Positions 1 to 10,827 of a stretch of 64,000 bases of DNA are shown piece after piece. Location: positions 498,977 through 562,976 of the forward strand of contig LUVW01000023.1 in the NCBI GenBank assembly GCA_001661515.1. Direction: 5' to 3'. The notes below the pieces were generated by a model that saw nothing but the letters and a program-made list of their open reading frames with translations, searched no databases and was not told the DNA's origin. The position numbers and the translations under genes are program-made. The number at the start of each line of letters is the position of its first letter. Positions within the stretch are counted from its first letter, which is position 1. The stretch comes from Capniomyces stellatus. Taxonomy: Eukaryota > Kickxellomycota > Harpellomycetes > Harpellales > Legeriomycetaceae.

Positions 1-265
1 CTGTAGTCCGTGGAGAAGAGGTATGTATTTTTATATTATGTGTACTATATGCCTTGAACGTGGCTATAGGCAAGCAATCCTGAAGCCTAGCTGGGAGTGA
101 TCCCATTGCTTGGCTTATAATCGCTGGTCGATTCTTTTGGAATTAAAGAAGAAGAAAAGCGTTGCTTTTACAATGTTTTGCCCAAGTAAAACATATTTAA
201 AACATATTTAAAACAAATTTAAAATATCAAAAAAAATATCAACAAACTCGGTTGTCGCTTCAAAG

Positions 266-715
266 AAAAAAGCACTCAAGAAAGAGACTGAGATCCACAA
301 AGAGTCGGCTCAGCTGCAGCCGGTTGAGACCTTTGCTGCCCGTGGGATAGATGATGCCCTTGACCTGTTTGACGCTATAAACACCGACTCTGCTGGTTTG
401 ATGGAAGGATCTCCTAAATCCGCCAATGCTTTGTCGGCAAACAAAAACACAGCAGCGCTGGTTGATCGCCACCCCGAAAGGCGCCATAAGGCTGCGCTAA
501 AAGCATTTGAGGAACGGGAACTGCCACGAATTCGAGAGGAGTACAAAGGTCTTAAGTTGCAACAACACAAGCAAATTATCTGGAAAGAGTGGCAAAAATC
601 CCCCGAAAACCCATTCAACCAATCTCAAATTTCCCACAATGCTGACCAGAATGAAATTAGTAAAGTGCTGAATGATAATGCTGAAGACCTGAAAAATAGA
701 CTGAGAATTGAGTAA
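266..715 (+). CDS. CCDC124: CCDC124-like protein, C-terminal exon (gene truncated by window start)
   Basis: The reading frame is open from about base 212 to the TAA at 713-715. The protein carries the hallmark C-terminal block of the CCDC124 family: an R-G-I-D-D-A segment, then DRHPERRHKAALKAFEERE, then LKQxxWKEWQKSPENPFNQ. In animals CCDC124 is a ribosome-associated coiled-coil protein linked to ribosome hibernation and late cytokinesis; the function here is by family only. A good splice donor (GAGGTATGT) lies at bases 18-26, so the first 20 bases may be the end of the preceding exon. The acceptor is probably the AAG at 263-265, but the AG at 279-280 cannot be excluded. The N-terminal basic coiled coil lies outside the window. 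Confidence 0.85.
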   Translation, partial: KKALKKETEIHKESAQLQPVETFAARGIDDALDLFDAINTDSAGLMEGSPKSANALSANKNTAALVDRHPERRHKAALKAFEERELPRIREEYKGLKLQQHKQIIWKEWQKSPENPFNQSQISHNADQNEISKVLNDNAEDLKNRLRIE

Positions 716-1255
716 AGTTAAATATAGTGTAGTAGTTCCCTTTTTTGTTCATTTTCATTTCTTTTTCTTTTCTTTCTCTTTTCTTTTTCTTTTTTTTCTT
801 TTTTTCCTTCTTTCCTACTTTTTTTTCCTTCTTTCCTACTTTCTTTTCTTTTTATTTTTCTTCCTGGACATCTAGCCGATTATAAAGCCAGTCAACCATT
901 TCTACTATTTTACTTGCTTATTTGCTTTGCTTTCATATAAGTATACTATTTACTATTTTTTTGCTTTTTATCCCTAATTATTATTATTCGATATATTTAC
1001 CATCAAACCACTTTATGCTTATTCTTCATTTCTTTTTGCTCTAGGCTATTAAACTTTTGTGTATTGTTTCCTGGATAAATTGGTGTTGATCTGAATCATA
1101 TATTGTACTTGTGCACAGCTTTGGGTAATTGATTTAACTCTTACATGTAGCTACATGCAACATACGGGTTGTGTGTTTCTGGTTTTGTACTTGGGATTAT
1201 GGCGATAATCAATTCATGTTGAGCTAAAATATCAACAATACAACGATTATAGCTC

Positions 1256-1467
1256 ATGGAAATGGAAATGGAAATGGAAATGGAAATGGAAATGGAAATG
1301 GAAATGGAAATGGAAATGGAAATGGAAATGGAAATGGAAATGGAAATGGAAATGGAAATGGAAATGGAAATGGAAATGGAAATGGAAATGGAAATGGAAA
1401 TGGAAATGGAAATGGAAATGGAAATGGAAATGGAAATGGAAATGGAAATGGAAATGGAAATGGAAAT
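1256..1467 (+). repeat. (GGAAAT)n microsatellite, about 35 perfect copies
   Basis: An uninterrupted hexanucleotide array. It would read as Met-Glu repeats in one frame, but nothing indicates that it is translated. Confidence 0.97.
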
Positions 1468-1580
1468 CCTTTACCTTTACCTTTACCTTTACCTTTACCT
1501 TTACCTTTACCTTTACCTTTACCTTTACCTTTACCTTTACCTTTACCTTTACCTTTACCTTTATCTGTATCTGTATCTAC
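1468..1580 (+). repeat. (CCTTTA)n microsatellite abutting the GGAAAT array
   Basis: About 16 copies of CCTTTA directly follow the purine-rich array and decay into three copies of a CTGTAT variant. Together they form a purine tract joined to a pyrimidine tract on the same strand. Confidence 0.95.
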
Positions 1581-2559
1581 AGTTTTAAAGCTGGTAAAAT
1601 TGAAATTTACGCATTTGATGTTTTACACAAACGATGATTCTCCTCTACACAATTTGGGATTTTCACTATTCATTAATACGCCTTACAAAAGACATTTTAA
1701 AATTGCTGATCTTTGCCTCAGTTATTTGCACTATTTTCTATTTCAATTCTGGCATAACGTTTAAATTGCCTTTTCTTTATTTTGCTGTTTACTATTTTGG
1801 TCTAAGCTGATAGCTACATCAGCCACTGCTTTATTGGCTGTGTCCGCTTTTTAGAAAGCTCGTATCAAACTCCAGCTTCCCTAAACCGACTAATATTGGC
1901 CTTATGCAATAACTGTGTGCTAGCCAACATATTTACTTTTCTGTTAAATAAGCACAACTTTACCATTTAAAGTTGGCTTGACAATGATAGATTTCCCACT
2001 TTAACATAAACCACTAGGCAATTCAATCTTCAATTTACCTTGTGAGTTTCGGAAAGTGTATTGTGTTATGCTCGGGCTTATTAGCAACAATAGCCTATTT
2101 GTGTGGTAATACTGCACTTTGCTAATGCTGAACCAAACTAAATCAAACAAATATGTTTAAAGCAAGTCAAGTTCAACTCGGCTCCTTTCAAAATCAAAAC
2201 AATAAGGTCCAAGTAGTTAATTGAATCCTATACTATTTAAAATTGCTCGTTTAGTGCGTGGTTTAGTTTTGCCATGTAAATTACTTTGCCGAATTACATA
2301 GCTTTTGATTATTTTGGGTGTATCGGTATTTAAAAAACAATTGAGGATCATACATTAAAAAAAGTCCATTGTTTGAAACTTTTAGTTGATTTTGATTTAA
2401 GCTTACCAGCTGCATTACCACAATCCCATTCTTCCTTTGCTTTTACTAGCACTGGTTGGTACTAATCCTACTAGTTGTTCTACTAGCTGATATTGACTTG
2501 ACTTGGTTTGTTTATAATAAATCCGATTATATGCTCTACAATCAAAAGCACATCTTCTA

Positions 2560-2705
2560 ATCAAAATAATGAGACAAACAGTTGAAAATAGACAGACAAC
2601 TGAAAACAAACAGACAGTTGGGAATGGACAGACAGTTGGGAATACACAAGCAGTTGGGAATAGACAGACAATTTAAAATAGTCAGACAACTGAAAATAGG
2701 TCAAC
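2560..2705 (+). repeat. Degenerate 17-bp tandem repeat (GACAGACAGTTGGGAAT type)
   Basis: About seven diverged copies alternate between AGTTGGGAAT and AACTGAAAA versions. This is not a CRISPR array: the units are contiguous and have no spacers. Confidence 0.7.
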
Positions 2706-3069
2706 AGTTGGAATCAAGAGTATAATCGAATAAAGAGCAGACTCGGGTAATAACGTATTAGAGCAATGATCTGTATATATTTGCTTCATTCTGCTTCAGC
2801 TTTAAAACCATTTCATTTGTTTCTCCAATTTATTTCCAAGTAATAATTATATAAATTTATATATAAACATAATAGCGTTTGGATTAGTATAATTGCGGAC
2901 TATTTTATATGTGATACACAAATACACCAAGAACTGCTGCAATCACACACTCTCCCCCCTCCACACCCCCTTTACATTAAATGTGCTAATATTCACAGTT
3001 GGGATAATTAATATTTATTAAATAGGGGCTTTGGTGTAGCAAAAAAAAAAAAAATAGAAAAGCTTTTCA

Positions 3070-3843
3070 ATGTCTCAAGTCAACGACTCTTATTTGCTTG
3101 ATTTCTTTCCCATCAAGTCAATGAACAAAACCCCATTTTCCAACAGTGAAGAATACAGGCACTTTGGGATTTCAAAATACTGCGGCGCGGATAATAGTGG
3201 TTTGGACGACAACATCGACGACATTTTACACCTAATATGGCCACCCAAGCCTACAGACAGTTATGAAAAATGCAACTACCAAGTGAGCGACCTCGGCTCG
3301 CCTTTGATGAATAGATTTGACAATATCAAGGAATATCAGTTGAAAAAACGCGCAAGCTGGGCTGCTGCTGAACTACGACCAAGACCATCTCTGTCAGGGT
3401 CCATGTATGGAAATGGTCTTATGTTTGACTTGGGCGCTCTGGATGCCAATAAACACATAAACAATGACGATACAATCAACAGAAACATGTCCCCAAACTT
3501 TGTCCAAACGACGGGGTCAAACTACAGCCCCAATTTAAACATAAACGCATATAGCTACTTTCCACCACCCAACAGAGTTCAGAACCACGACACAAAGTAT
3601 TTTAGCAACAATAACTACATGGGATACAGGTTTAAAAAATTTAGAAGCCTCAACGCCATTAATTTTACGCTAGGCAACAACATACCGGTTGGTAGAACAA
3701 GCAATTGCAGTATAATTGGCACAGACGATGCTTCTGAACAAAAAATCAAAAAAAATGACAGCCAGACAAGATTGAGCATGGTTATTGGGCTCGCTAGTCA
3801 CGCAGCTGCCAGGCACAAGTTGAGCAGGCCAAACATAAGATAA
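3070..3843 (+). CDS. Hypothetical protein, 257 aa
   Basis: A single uninterrupted ATG-to-TAA frame of 257 residues in otherwise stop-rich DNA, preceded by a CT-rich and poly-A leader. I do not recognise the family. The protein is rich in Asn, Ser and Tyr and looks largely disordered. It has an acidic stretch near residues 42-55 (GLDDNIDDILHL), a basic K-K-R-A-S-W site near residue 95 and a basic C-terminus. There is no signal peptide or membrane segment. A soluble regulatory protein is possible, but this is unsupported beyond composition. Some downstream sequence could belong to the 3' UTR with its two hexamer arrays. Confidence 0.55.
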   Translation: MSQVNDSYLLDFFPIKSMNKTPFSNSEEYRHFGISKYCGADNSGLDDNIDDILHLIWPPKPTDSYEKCNYQVSDLGSPLMNRFDNIKEYQLKKRASWAAAELRPRPSLSGSMYGNGLMFDLGALDANKHINNDDTINRNMSPNFVQTTGSNYSPNLNINAYSYFPPPNRVQNHDTKYFSNNNYMGYRFKKFRSLNAINFTLGNNIPVGRTSNCSIIGTDDASEQKIKKNDSQTRLSMVIGLASHAAARHKLSRPNIR

Positions 3844-4604
3844 TAAGATGCACGGTTTCTCAGATCTAGTATGTTTGTTTCATTCAGTCCACTGCTAAAG
3901 ACTTGAATTTGAATTTGAATTTGAATTTGAATTTGGATTTGAATTTGAATTTGGATTTGAATTTGAATTTAGTTAAAGTTATAGTTATAGTTATAGTTAT
4001 AGTTATAGTTATAGTTATAGTTATAGTTACGGCTTGTTTTGTTACTTTAAATGTTTATACAGTTGTGTTTTTTTTTACTGGAAACAATGTACTTTCACCA
4101 TTTCTTTACAACAGTAATAATAGTAATACGTATCCGTTGATCGCGGATATTACTGAATAATGGCGATTTTTGGATAATAGTTGCTGTTTGCAAGTTTAAT
4201 TGTTATACTTGAGCCTTGATAATTCAATTTGCAACTAAAACTAAATTGACAATGTACCAATCTTCAAGATTCCAAGAATCATGCAAATGATTTAACCAAA
4301 TAAATCAACCAAAAAAAAATCAACAATTGAACCAACTCGATTGTTTATTGCATTGTTGAAAGCACACATAATTCAACAATTGAATTTGAGTACTGCGAGT
4401 ATTATTATTTTTATTGAATGCGAACATTGTTTTAATTCTCTTGTTGCGGAAAGCTTAGTGTTTTTCGTTTTTTTAGCTCAAGGAACGTTATATTAAATAC
4501 AAGTGTATAAACATTACTTTAACATTAACGGACGAGAATTTTAGCAGCAAAAATAGTTTACAGCTGCTATTGGTATTTTGTTTAAAATCTTTTAGAGTGT
4601 TTAA
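3844..4604. other. Intergenic with hexanucleotide arrays
   Basis: Holds the GAATTT and ATAGTT arrays described separately, then AT-rich sequence with short repeated AACAATTGAA words. No gene seen. Confidence 0.6.
3903..4030 (+). repeat. Two adjacent hexanucleotide arrays, (TTGAAT)n then (TTATAG)n
   Basis: About eleven TTGAAT/TTGGAT units (3903-3970) are followed, after a few bases, by about nine TTATAG units (3975-4030). Confidence 0.93.
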
Positions 4605-4853
4605 ATGAGTGTTGTGGTTTTTAAAAGTGGTCTTGCTAGGTTTCGCAGGATGCAATATAGCTTTACCATCCAAACATATCTAGTCTTTGATTTGGTTTTT
4701 ATCACAAATGCTTTATTGAATACAATACAATTTGGAGGCTTTTGGATTGGGCTTGGAGGATTATTTACTTGGCTGCTATTTGCAACCTTCATAAATGCAA
4801 CTCTGCTTACTCACTTTGTTAAAAAAAACCAATTGACAAAACCGTTGGTTTAA
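4605..4853 (+). CDS. Possible small membrane protein, 82 aa
   Basis: An ATG frame of 82 residues with two hydrophobic stretches, about residues 24-45 and 48-68 (FGGFWIGLGGLFTWLLF), and basic ends. The family is not recognised. Composition is compatible with a small two-helix membrane protein or with a chance frame in T-rich DNA. No intron signals help decide, so treat it as tentative. Confidence 0.25.
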   Translation: MSVVVFKSGLARFRRMQYSFTIQTYLVFDLVFITNALLNTIQFGGFWIGLGGLFTWLLFATFINATLLTHFVKKNQLTKPLV

Positions 4854-5583
4854 AAAAAAACAAGGATTTCACCACCAAAACAAAATATATCAATGAAAAG
4901 CTGAGAATTTATCCACAAAATCAACTCGATCAGCCTTTTTGGCGTATATCTGTTTTTACACTCCATTTAATCAAAAAAATATATTCGCATTTCCCATGTC
5001 ACAGGCTATGTATCTAAATTTGATCATTATACTAAAACCCATGATTAACATTTCTTGTAACGAAAACCACGACTATCTCCTGCGTATTCATCAGCTACAA
5101 GACCCATTGTTGATTTAATAAACGATGATTTACATTTACATTTTTACCTTATAAGTTACAAATACCAAATATCATACACAATTGATTGTATACCATACTT
5201 TAACCACCACGACCAAAAGTCTAGGCATACGATACACGCACACATACATCAAGATACCAAACACACACATCAAGATATCAAACACACACATCAAGATATC
5301 AAACACACACATCAAGATACACACACATCAAGATACACACACACCAAGCATATTTGCAGCGATAATTGAGGAACCTTAAAGGGTTTAAAATAGCTAAAAT
5401 CTTTTAACACAAACCGATCCAAAAAAAAGATAGTCGTATTGAATACGATACAAAGAATAGGCCATATCTCAAATTAGGACATTGGGGTATATAACACAGG
5501 TATTGGTAGTACCAAAATATAACACAGGGTTAGTTTAGACAGTAGAGTTAGAACAAAGGTCTAAATATCCAAGTGGTATTTAA
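4854..5583. other. Intergenic, includes CA-rich tandem repeat
   Basis: AT-rich with a tandem repeat at about 5235-5345 (unit around ACACACATCAAGATATCAA, five to six copies, shortening to the right). It ends in the presumed promoter and 5' UTR of the downstream MFS-like gene. No other gene seen. Confidence 0.6.
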
Positions 5584-8500
5584 ATGGACTCTGATACTGG
5601 AACCCCAATAAGACTGCAGAAAACTGGCAATAAAAGTAAACAGGACAAATCTCGCCATGAAGAACCGAGTGTGTTAGAGTCAAAAAAAGAAGAGAAACAC
5701 AAACCAGCCCAAAAATCAAAAGGCAGTAAAAAAGAGATGGAAAGACCTGGTTTATCGAATAAGGATTCTGCAGAAAAACTGCTAGAGAAAAGAAGAAAAC
5801 AAAGGGATGTCACTAAAGCTTCAGATTCAAGTAATAAGGATAAAGACAAGGATATTCTTGCTAATGCAGAGATAGCCAAAAGGCTGCTGGAAGAAAGGAG
5901 AAAAAACAAGTCAGATATACCAATTGAAATATTAAGCCCAGGCATACCAGATAAAACCGCAAATCCAAGTACAAAAGGTAATAATTATCAAGCAAGCAAT
6001 AATCAAATTGACAGACTTGAAATGTCAACAGCCACCACACCCCCCCTTTTCAAGAAGTGATACACTTGTGTTTATAATATTTGTTTGAGCAGTGATGGCT
6101 ATTATATAAATATTACTTTTTGTGCTGTTATAATAACACTGGGCGGTTATAAAATTTATAGAATCAAGGTCAGGCAACTCTGCAAAAAGTGGTCAAGATG
6201 TCAAATCAGGTGTTATAGCGTATCCAGATGTCCCAAGCGACTCGAATAGTAATATTGATACCGACTCTTATTCTGAGTCTGAATTTGAGAGCAATAAAAC
6301 CAGTAAAAACGATATAGTACCCAAAAAAGACGGTGATAGCGTTTCAAGTGGTGAGCACAAAAGGGGACCTCGGCTGGGTGGTGATGATGAGTTGGGTGAC
6401 GAAAACAGCAAGTTAAATAAAAAAGGTGATGGACTGGGCACCAATAAGCTAGGGAGAAATGGAAACAAGGGAACTGACGAGACTAAGGATGAGTTGAATA
6501 AAGAAACTGAGGTAAAAACTATACTGAGTTTTGGAGGCGAAGGTGCTGGCTTATATGAGCTCAAACCTGTGTTGAAAAGGTACGACACAATTAATAAGTC
6601 AATGGATCAAAGCACTGATTCTGATTCTGATTCTGATTCAGACTCAGACTCAGACTCAGACTCAGACTCAGACTCAGACTCAGACTCAGACTCTGGTCCA
6701 GACTCAGGCTCTAACCTTGGCTCAAGGTTGGGTAGTAATATGGACTCTGGTGAAAGTACCGTGATTAAAAGAGAGTCAAGTAGTCGGGTTAAAGGCAAAG
6801 CTAAGAGTGGAGATGGAAAGGGTAGTTTTGGTATAATTAGAGACAAAAAAAACGAGAATGGTGATACTCGTGCCACAGAAAAAAAAGTTCATGGGGATAG
6901 TAGAGTTGGCAGTAGTGGTATTGGAGATAGTGATGGTGGTTTTGAGAGCGATAAAAAAAGTAAAGGTGCGAGTAAAAGTGTAATCGACAAGAATAGCGAG
7001 TTAACAAAATCGCAAATACTTGAGATGAGAGAAAAGTATAAAAGTGGCCAGAAAGCACCAGGCAGCGGTGATACAAGGATAGAGAAGGGGAGCAGAAGTG
7101 GTGGTGAAGGCGGATCCAAGGAGGGTGGGGTAAAGGTTAGGGGAAGGAGAAAGAAAAAGGCATTTGACTTTTTTTTGCAAGAGGACATAACCAAAAAGAG
7201 TAGGAAGGAGATTAAGAAAGAGGAAAAGCTGGAAAAACAAAAGTTGAAGTTGCTAAAAAAACAAAAAAAAATGTTGAAAAACGGCTTAGCAATTGACTAT
7301 GTAGATACTGCAAGCAGTGTTGATGAGAAAGAGAAAAAGAATGCAAGTAGCTCGGTTGAATACTTTGAGGAGGCACATCCGCTGGTTTTTCAAGATGAGT
7401 TTATCAAAAAGAAGAAGGAAACAACGCTAAAAAAGTACCAAAACAAAGAAATAACGATAGAGGACATTGAAAGAGAAAGAATGGAAATAGCCAAGAAGCT
7501 AAACAAAAACAAAGCATACAAGAACAGGAGGGCAAAGACGGTTACTAAAGATTTAGACGATGACAACTGTCCAATCAAAGTTAGGGACGATAAAGTAGGA
7601 GGTAAAGATAGCCTAAAGCCTCATGTGGACTTTAAAAAACTGAAATTGATGAAAAAGATAGAAAAAGAAGCCCGAAGAAAGGAGGAAATGTTCAGAAAAC
7701 AAGTGTATACATTTTCAAGCCTGTTTTTATTGTGCCTGATGTCGTTTTTGGCATCCGAATTTATCATATATTACAAAAACATCTATATAATACATAACGA
7801 CCCTGAAAGAATAAAAGACTTGGACAGAATAGAGGGTATAACAGAGGAGGCAAAGACAACAATAAATAATGGCATACTTCAACTGCTGATGAAATCGTTG
7901 ACAATCAAGGGAGTTTTATCGAAAACACTGTTTAGCTTTGGGTTTTTTGCTAGTGGACTGATAGCAGGAATTAGTTGTGACACCAGAGGCAATAGGGAAA
8001 GTTTGGTTCTTGGAGTTTTGTTTTCTTCGACTGCAGTCTTTTTATCACTGCTCGGGCTAGAAATATCAAACGCTGTATATGCTATACAGCTGGTGCTGGG
8101 AGGTATTGGGGCAAGTTTTATGTTGGTTTCAGCAGTGAATGTGATGTTTCAAATTGGAAATGGTTTGGCAAAAGGCGAGAGTCTAAAGGAGAAGTTTAAC
8201 CACGAGAGAATTATGAAAAAAGCAATGGAGCAACTAAACCAAACCAGCAAAGATGAGGTTCAGGAGCATTCGGCGTTGTATCGAGGAGCAGTAATGAAGA
8301 TAAATACTAAAAAAAACATTTTAAAGGAGATTTCTAGAAAAAGATTTAGCGGGGGGAGGATAAATATGTTTCGGCGATACTGGCTGTTGACTATAGTAAC
8401 TGGTGGATTGCTGGGACTGATTTTTGGAATTTCGATTCTTTTAGTAATGGAAAGCCAAAGCCAATTCAACACGTTTGCGATTGTTTATGGAGCAATGATG

Positions 8501-9901
8501 CTGGTGTTTGGAGTGGTAATATCGGTTTTGGGGATTAAAATAAAAAATATCAAACCGGAAAAGGATAAGAAAAAACACAAGAAAAAGTCTGTGGGCTCTT
8601 CAAACCTGACTGCAGTTAGCCAAGAAGCCGATGATATGAATAGCGTTGGGTATAACAGCGATATATTTAAAAAGACATTGAAGACGCTGGAAGTGCTGGA
8701 AACAGGCGAGGATGTATACTCGGCAGAAATAGATATTGAAAAGGAATTCCAACTAGAGATCCTGGATGACAGTGAGCCTGAAGTTGAGTACGAAGACAAG
8801 TTTCAAGAGCTAAGCAACAGGATTTCCAAAAGGCTCACTGGTGTTAGACAGCTGGTTGCGTACTTGAAGAAGGCAATACTGACTCTTGACTATAGCAAGA
8901 AGCAGAACAGCGGGAAGGCCTACATCAACTGGACGTCAATTTTTGTATTGGCAATAGTCGCGATGATCCTCGTTCTTGCCTTGTTTGTCCCATTTGATTA
9001 CATTGAAGGTAATTTACTTGTTTTTTTTTAAAAAAAAAAATAGACGGCAACACTTTGCTTTACAAGCCTATACATTTGTATACACAACTTGCTTGATTAG
9101 TAGCTGAACTAGTGCCTGGATTAACACGATACTGTTAAATGTGTTTTAGCGTTTTCTGTGTACAAAAACAACGAGGCTAAAAATTCTGGCACCCAGACGA
9201 TACATCCAGTTATGATTTGTATGTTTGTTGTGGCTGGGACAGCGTGGTGCTCGTACTATACAACACGTGCTGATCAGGTTAGAGACTTTGGCTCAAGAAT
9301 AGAGCACGATATGCAAAATATTCCCTATGAAATAGACGTTGACGACGGTGTGATTAACAACATCCCGATATTATCCAATTTCAAAACATCAGTGTCGCAT
9401 TACACAGGGTCAACAAAGGTGTTGGTGGTGACTTTGCTGTTGTTGGGGGCAGCAACGCTCTTTTTGGGACTGGTAGGAAACAGTTTTTTTGTGTTGTTGG
9501 CGTACGACATGATCTATGGGTTCTGTCTTGGAAACATACTTGTGGTGTTTATTGTGACGGTGTACGACTTGGCTGGTTACAACTACAATGGGACAGTGTT
9601 GGGAATGATACTTACTTTATGCACAGTTCCCAAGTTGGTTGGTATATTTTTGGCACAGATTATTCTGAATCCAAAGTTCAAAACCACAGTAGCAGATATG
9701 TCCAACAGTGAAGCAGTGACGCAGGGATTGGGCGAGGCTTTGAAGAGAAGGTTTATTGAAGGTATGGGCCATGTAGTAGAGCTGGAAAGGTCCAATTTCA
9801 GGCAGCTATTTATATATGCCGGCAGTGTGATGGTACTATCTGGGCTTATTAGCATGTTGTTTTTGACAAAAAAGAAGACCAAGCCCCAAGCATCTAGTTA
9901 A
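5584..9901 (+). CDS. MFS-like 12-TM membrane protein with very long disordered N-terminus
   Basis: Three exons: 5584-5977, 6162-9008 and 9150-9901. Donors are GGTAATA and GGTAATT, acceptors TATAG and TTTAG; all phases agree and give 1,330 aa. Residues 1 to about 645 are charged and disordered, with a pure Ser-Asp run (bases 6618-6702), a Gly/Ser-rich region and a lysine-rich coiled coil. About twelve hydrophobic helices follow, six before and six after a charged central loop of roughly 120 residues. The loop between helices 2 and 3 reads GISCDTRGNRES, resembling the G-x-x-x-D-x-x-G-R motif of Major Facilitator transporters. The substrate is unknown. The final helices end in KKKTKP, possibly a retrieval-type basic tail. 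MFS membership is an inference from topology plus that loop; the gene model is well supported. Confidence 0.8.
6618..6702 (+). repeat. In-frame GAYTCW hexanucleotide tract encoding Ser-Asp repeats
   Basis: About fourteen GATTCT/GACTCA units lie inside the MFS-like gene and encode (DS)n. Unit choice shifts from GATTCT to GACTCA, as expected from a recent expansion of the second type. Confidence 0.9.
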
Positions 9902-10827
9902 ATGAACCAAAATGCTGTTTTGATGTTTTAAATATAGCAACTTGAATGATTTGAAATTAAATAAAGCAGAAGTATTAAACTTTAGTGTGGGGTGGTAAAG
10001 ATTGGTGTTTAGCGAATTAATTTAAATGCGCAAAGTCGATATGGCTTAAACTTGGGTGTTTGGCCAAGTGCGAATGTAGTTAAAAGCGGGATTTGTAACA
10101 ATGAAATAAGGATGTATAAAGTAAATTAACTTGGCGAATAAAAATGATGAAAACTTGGAAATTGAATTTGTACAAAAAAAATAATGTAAACAAAAGAAAA
10201 ATAAATAAATAGAGGAGAATAGGAAAGTGAAGAAAGTAAATAGCACGATGAAAAAAAATAAACGAGTAAATTATTTGAATCGGAAACAGCAAAATTGGAT
10301 GAACTTTTGGCAGAGGTGTAAAATGATTGGAGGGAGGTATAAAGTAAACAAAGGGATTAGCGAAATACAAATTAATTAACTCAAGAGAGTAAACAGACGA
10401 ATGCGGAAGAGAATTTGCCAGGACAAAAAAAGTAGTTAGACGCACAACGGGTAAGCCTGTTCAATAAAGAAATCAATGAGTTGAAGCAATAGGAGATGTG
10501 GAACATACAACTAAAAAAAGTACAGAGAGAAAAAAAGAAAAAGAAGTATAAGCAAAACGAAACGAAAAATAATAAACAATAAACAAAAAAACAAATAAAG
10601 AAAACAAATAAAAGAAAGAGAATTCTGGTCAAAATAAACAGCGAAAAGAGATAACTCACAGATATTTTAATTGATAACAACAATCCTTTTTGTAACAACA
10701 ACATATCAGCTGTAATAAATTGGAAATAAAAAAGCAGATAATTACTATAGTGATATAAATATTGTGATAGCCATTATAACTATATCAGGAACAAAGAGAG
10801 AGAAAGAGAAAGAGAGAGAGATAAACT
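9902..10827. other. Intergenic, A-rich, MCM7 promoter region
   Basis: Strongly A-rich on the + strand, with runs of AAATAAAGAAAAC type. Open frames on the - strand are low-complexity Phe/Leu strings. An AG-rich leader (10796-10820) directly precedes the MCM7 ATG. No gene seen. Confidence 0.6.

Larger units (their letters stand above)
716..3069. other. Intergenic, repeat-rich, no gene seen
   Basis: A long T-rich tract (about 740-880) follows the CCDC124 stop codon. The compound hexanucleotide array lies at 1256-1580 and a degenerate 17-bp repeat at about 2560-2700. Open frames here are short or consist of microsatellite, and I see no protein family in them. Confidence 0.6.

Noticed and set aside
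1256..1588. 110-residue open frame of Met-Glu then Leu-Tyr repeats
   Set aside because: It is only the translation of the two hexamer arrays, with no unique sequence, no promoter and no support as a gene.
5235..5345. Spaced direct repeats resembling a CRISPR array
   Set aside because: The units are contiguous CA-rich tandem copies without unique spacers, in a eukaryotic genome.
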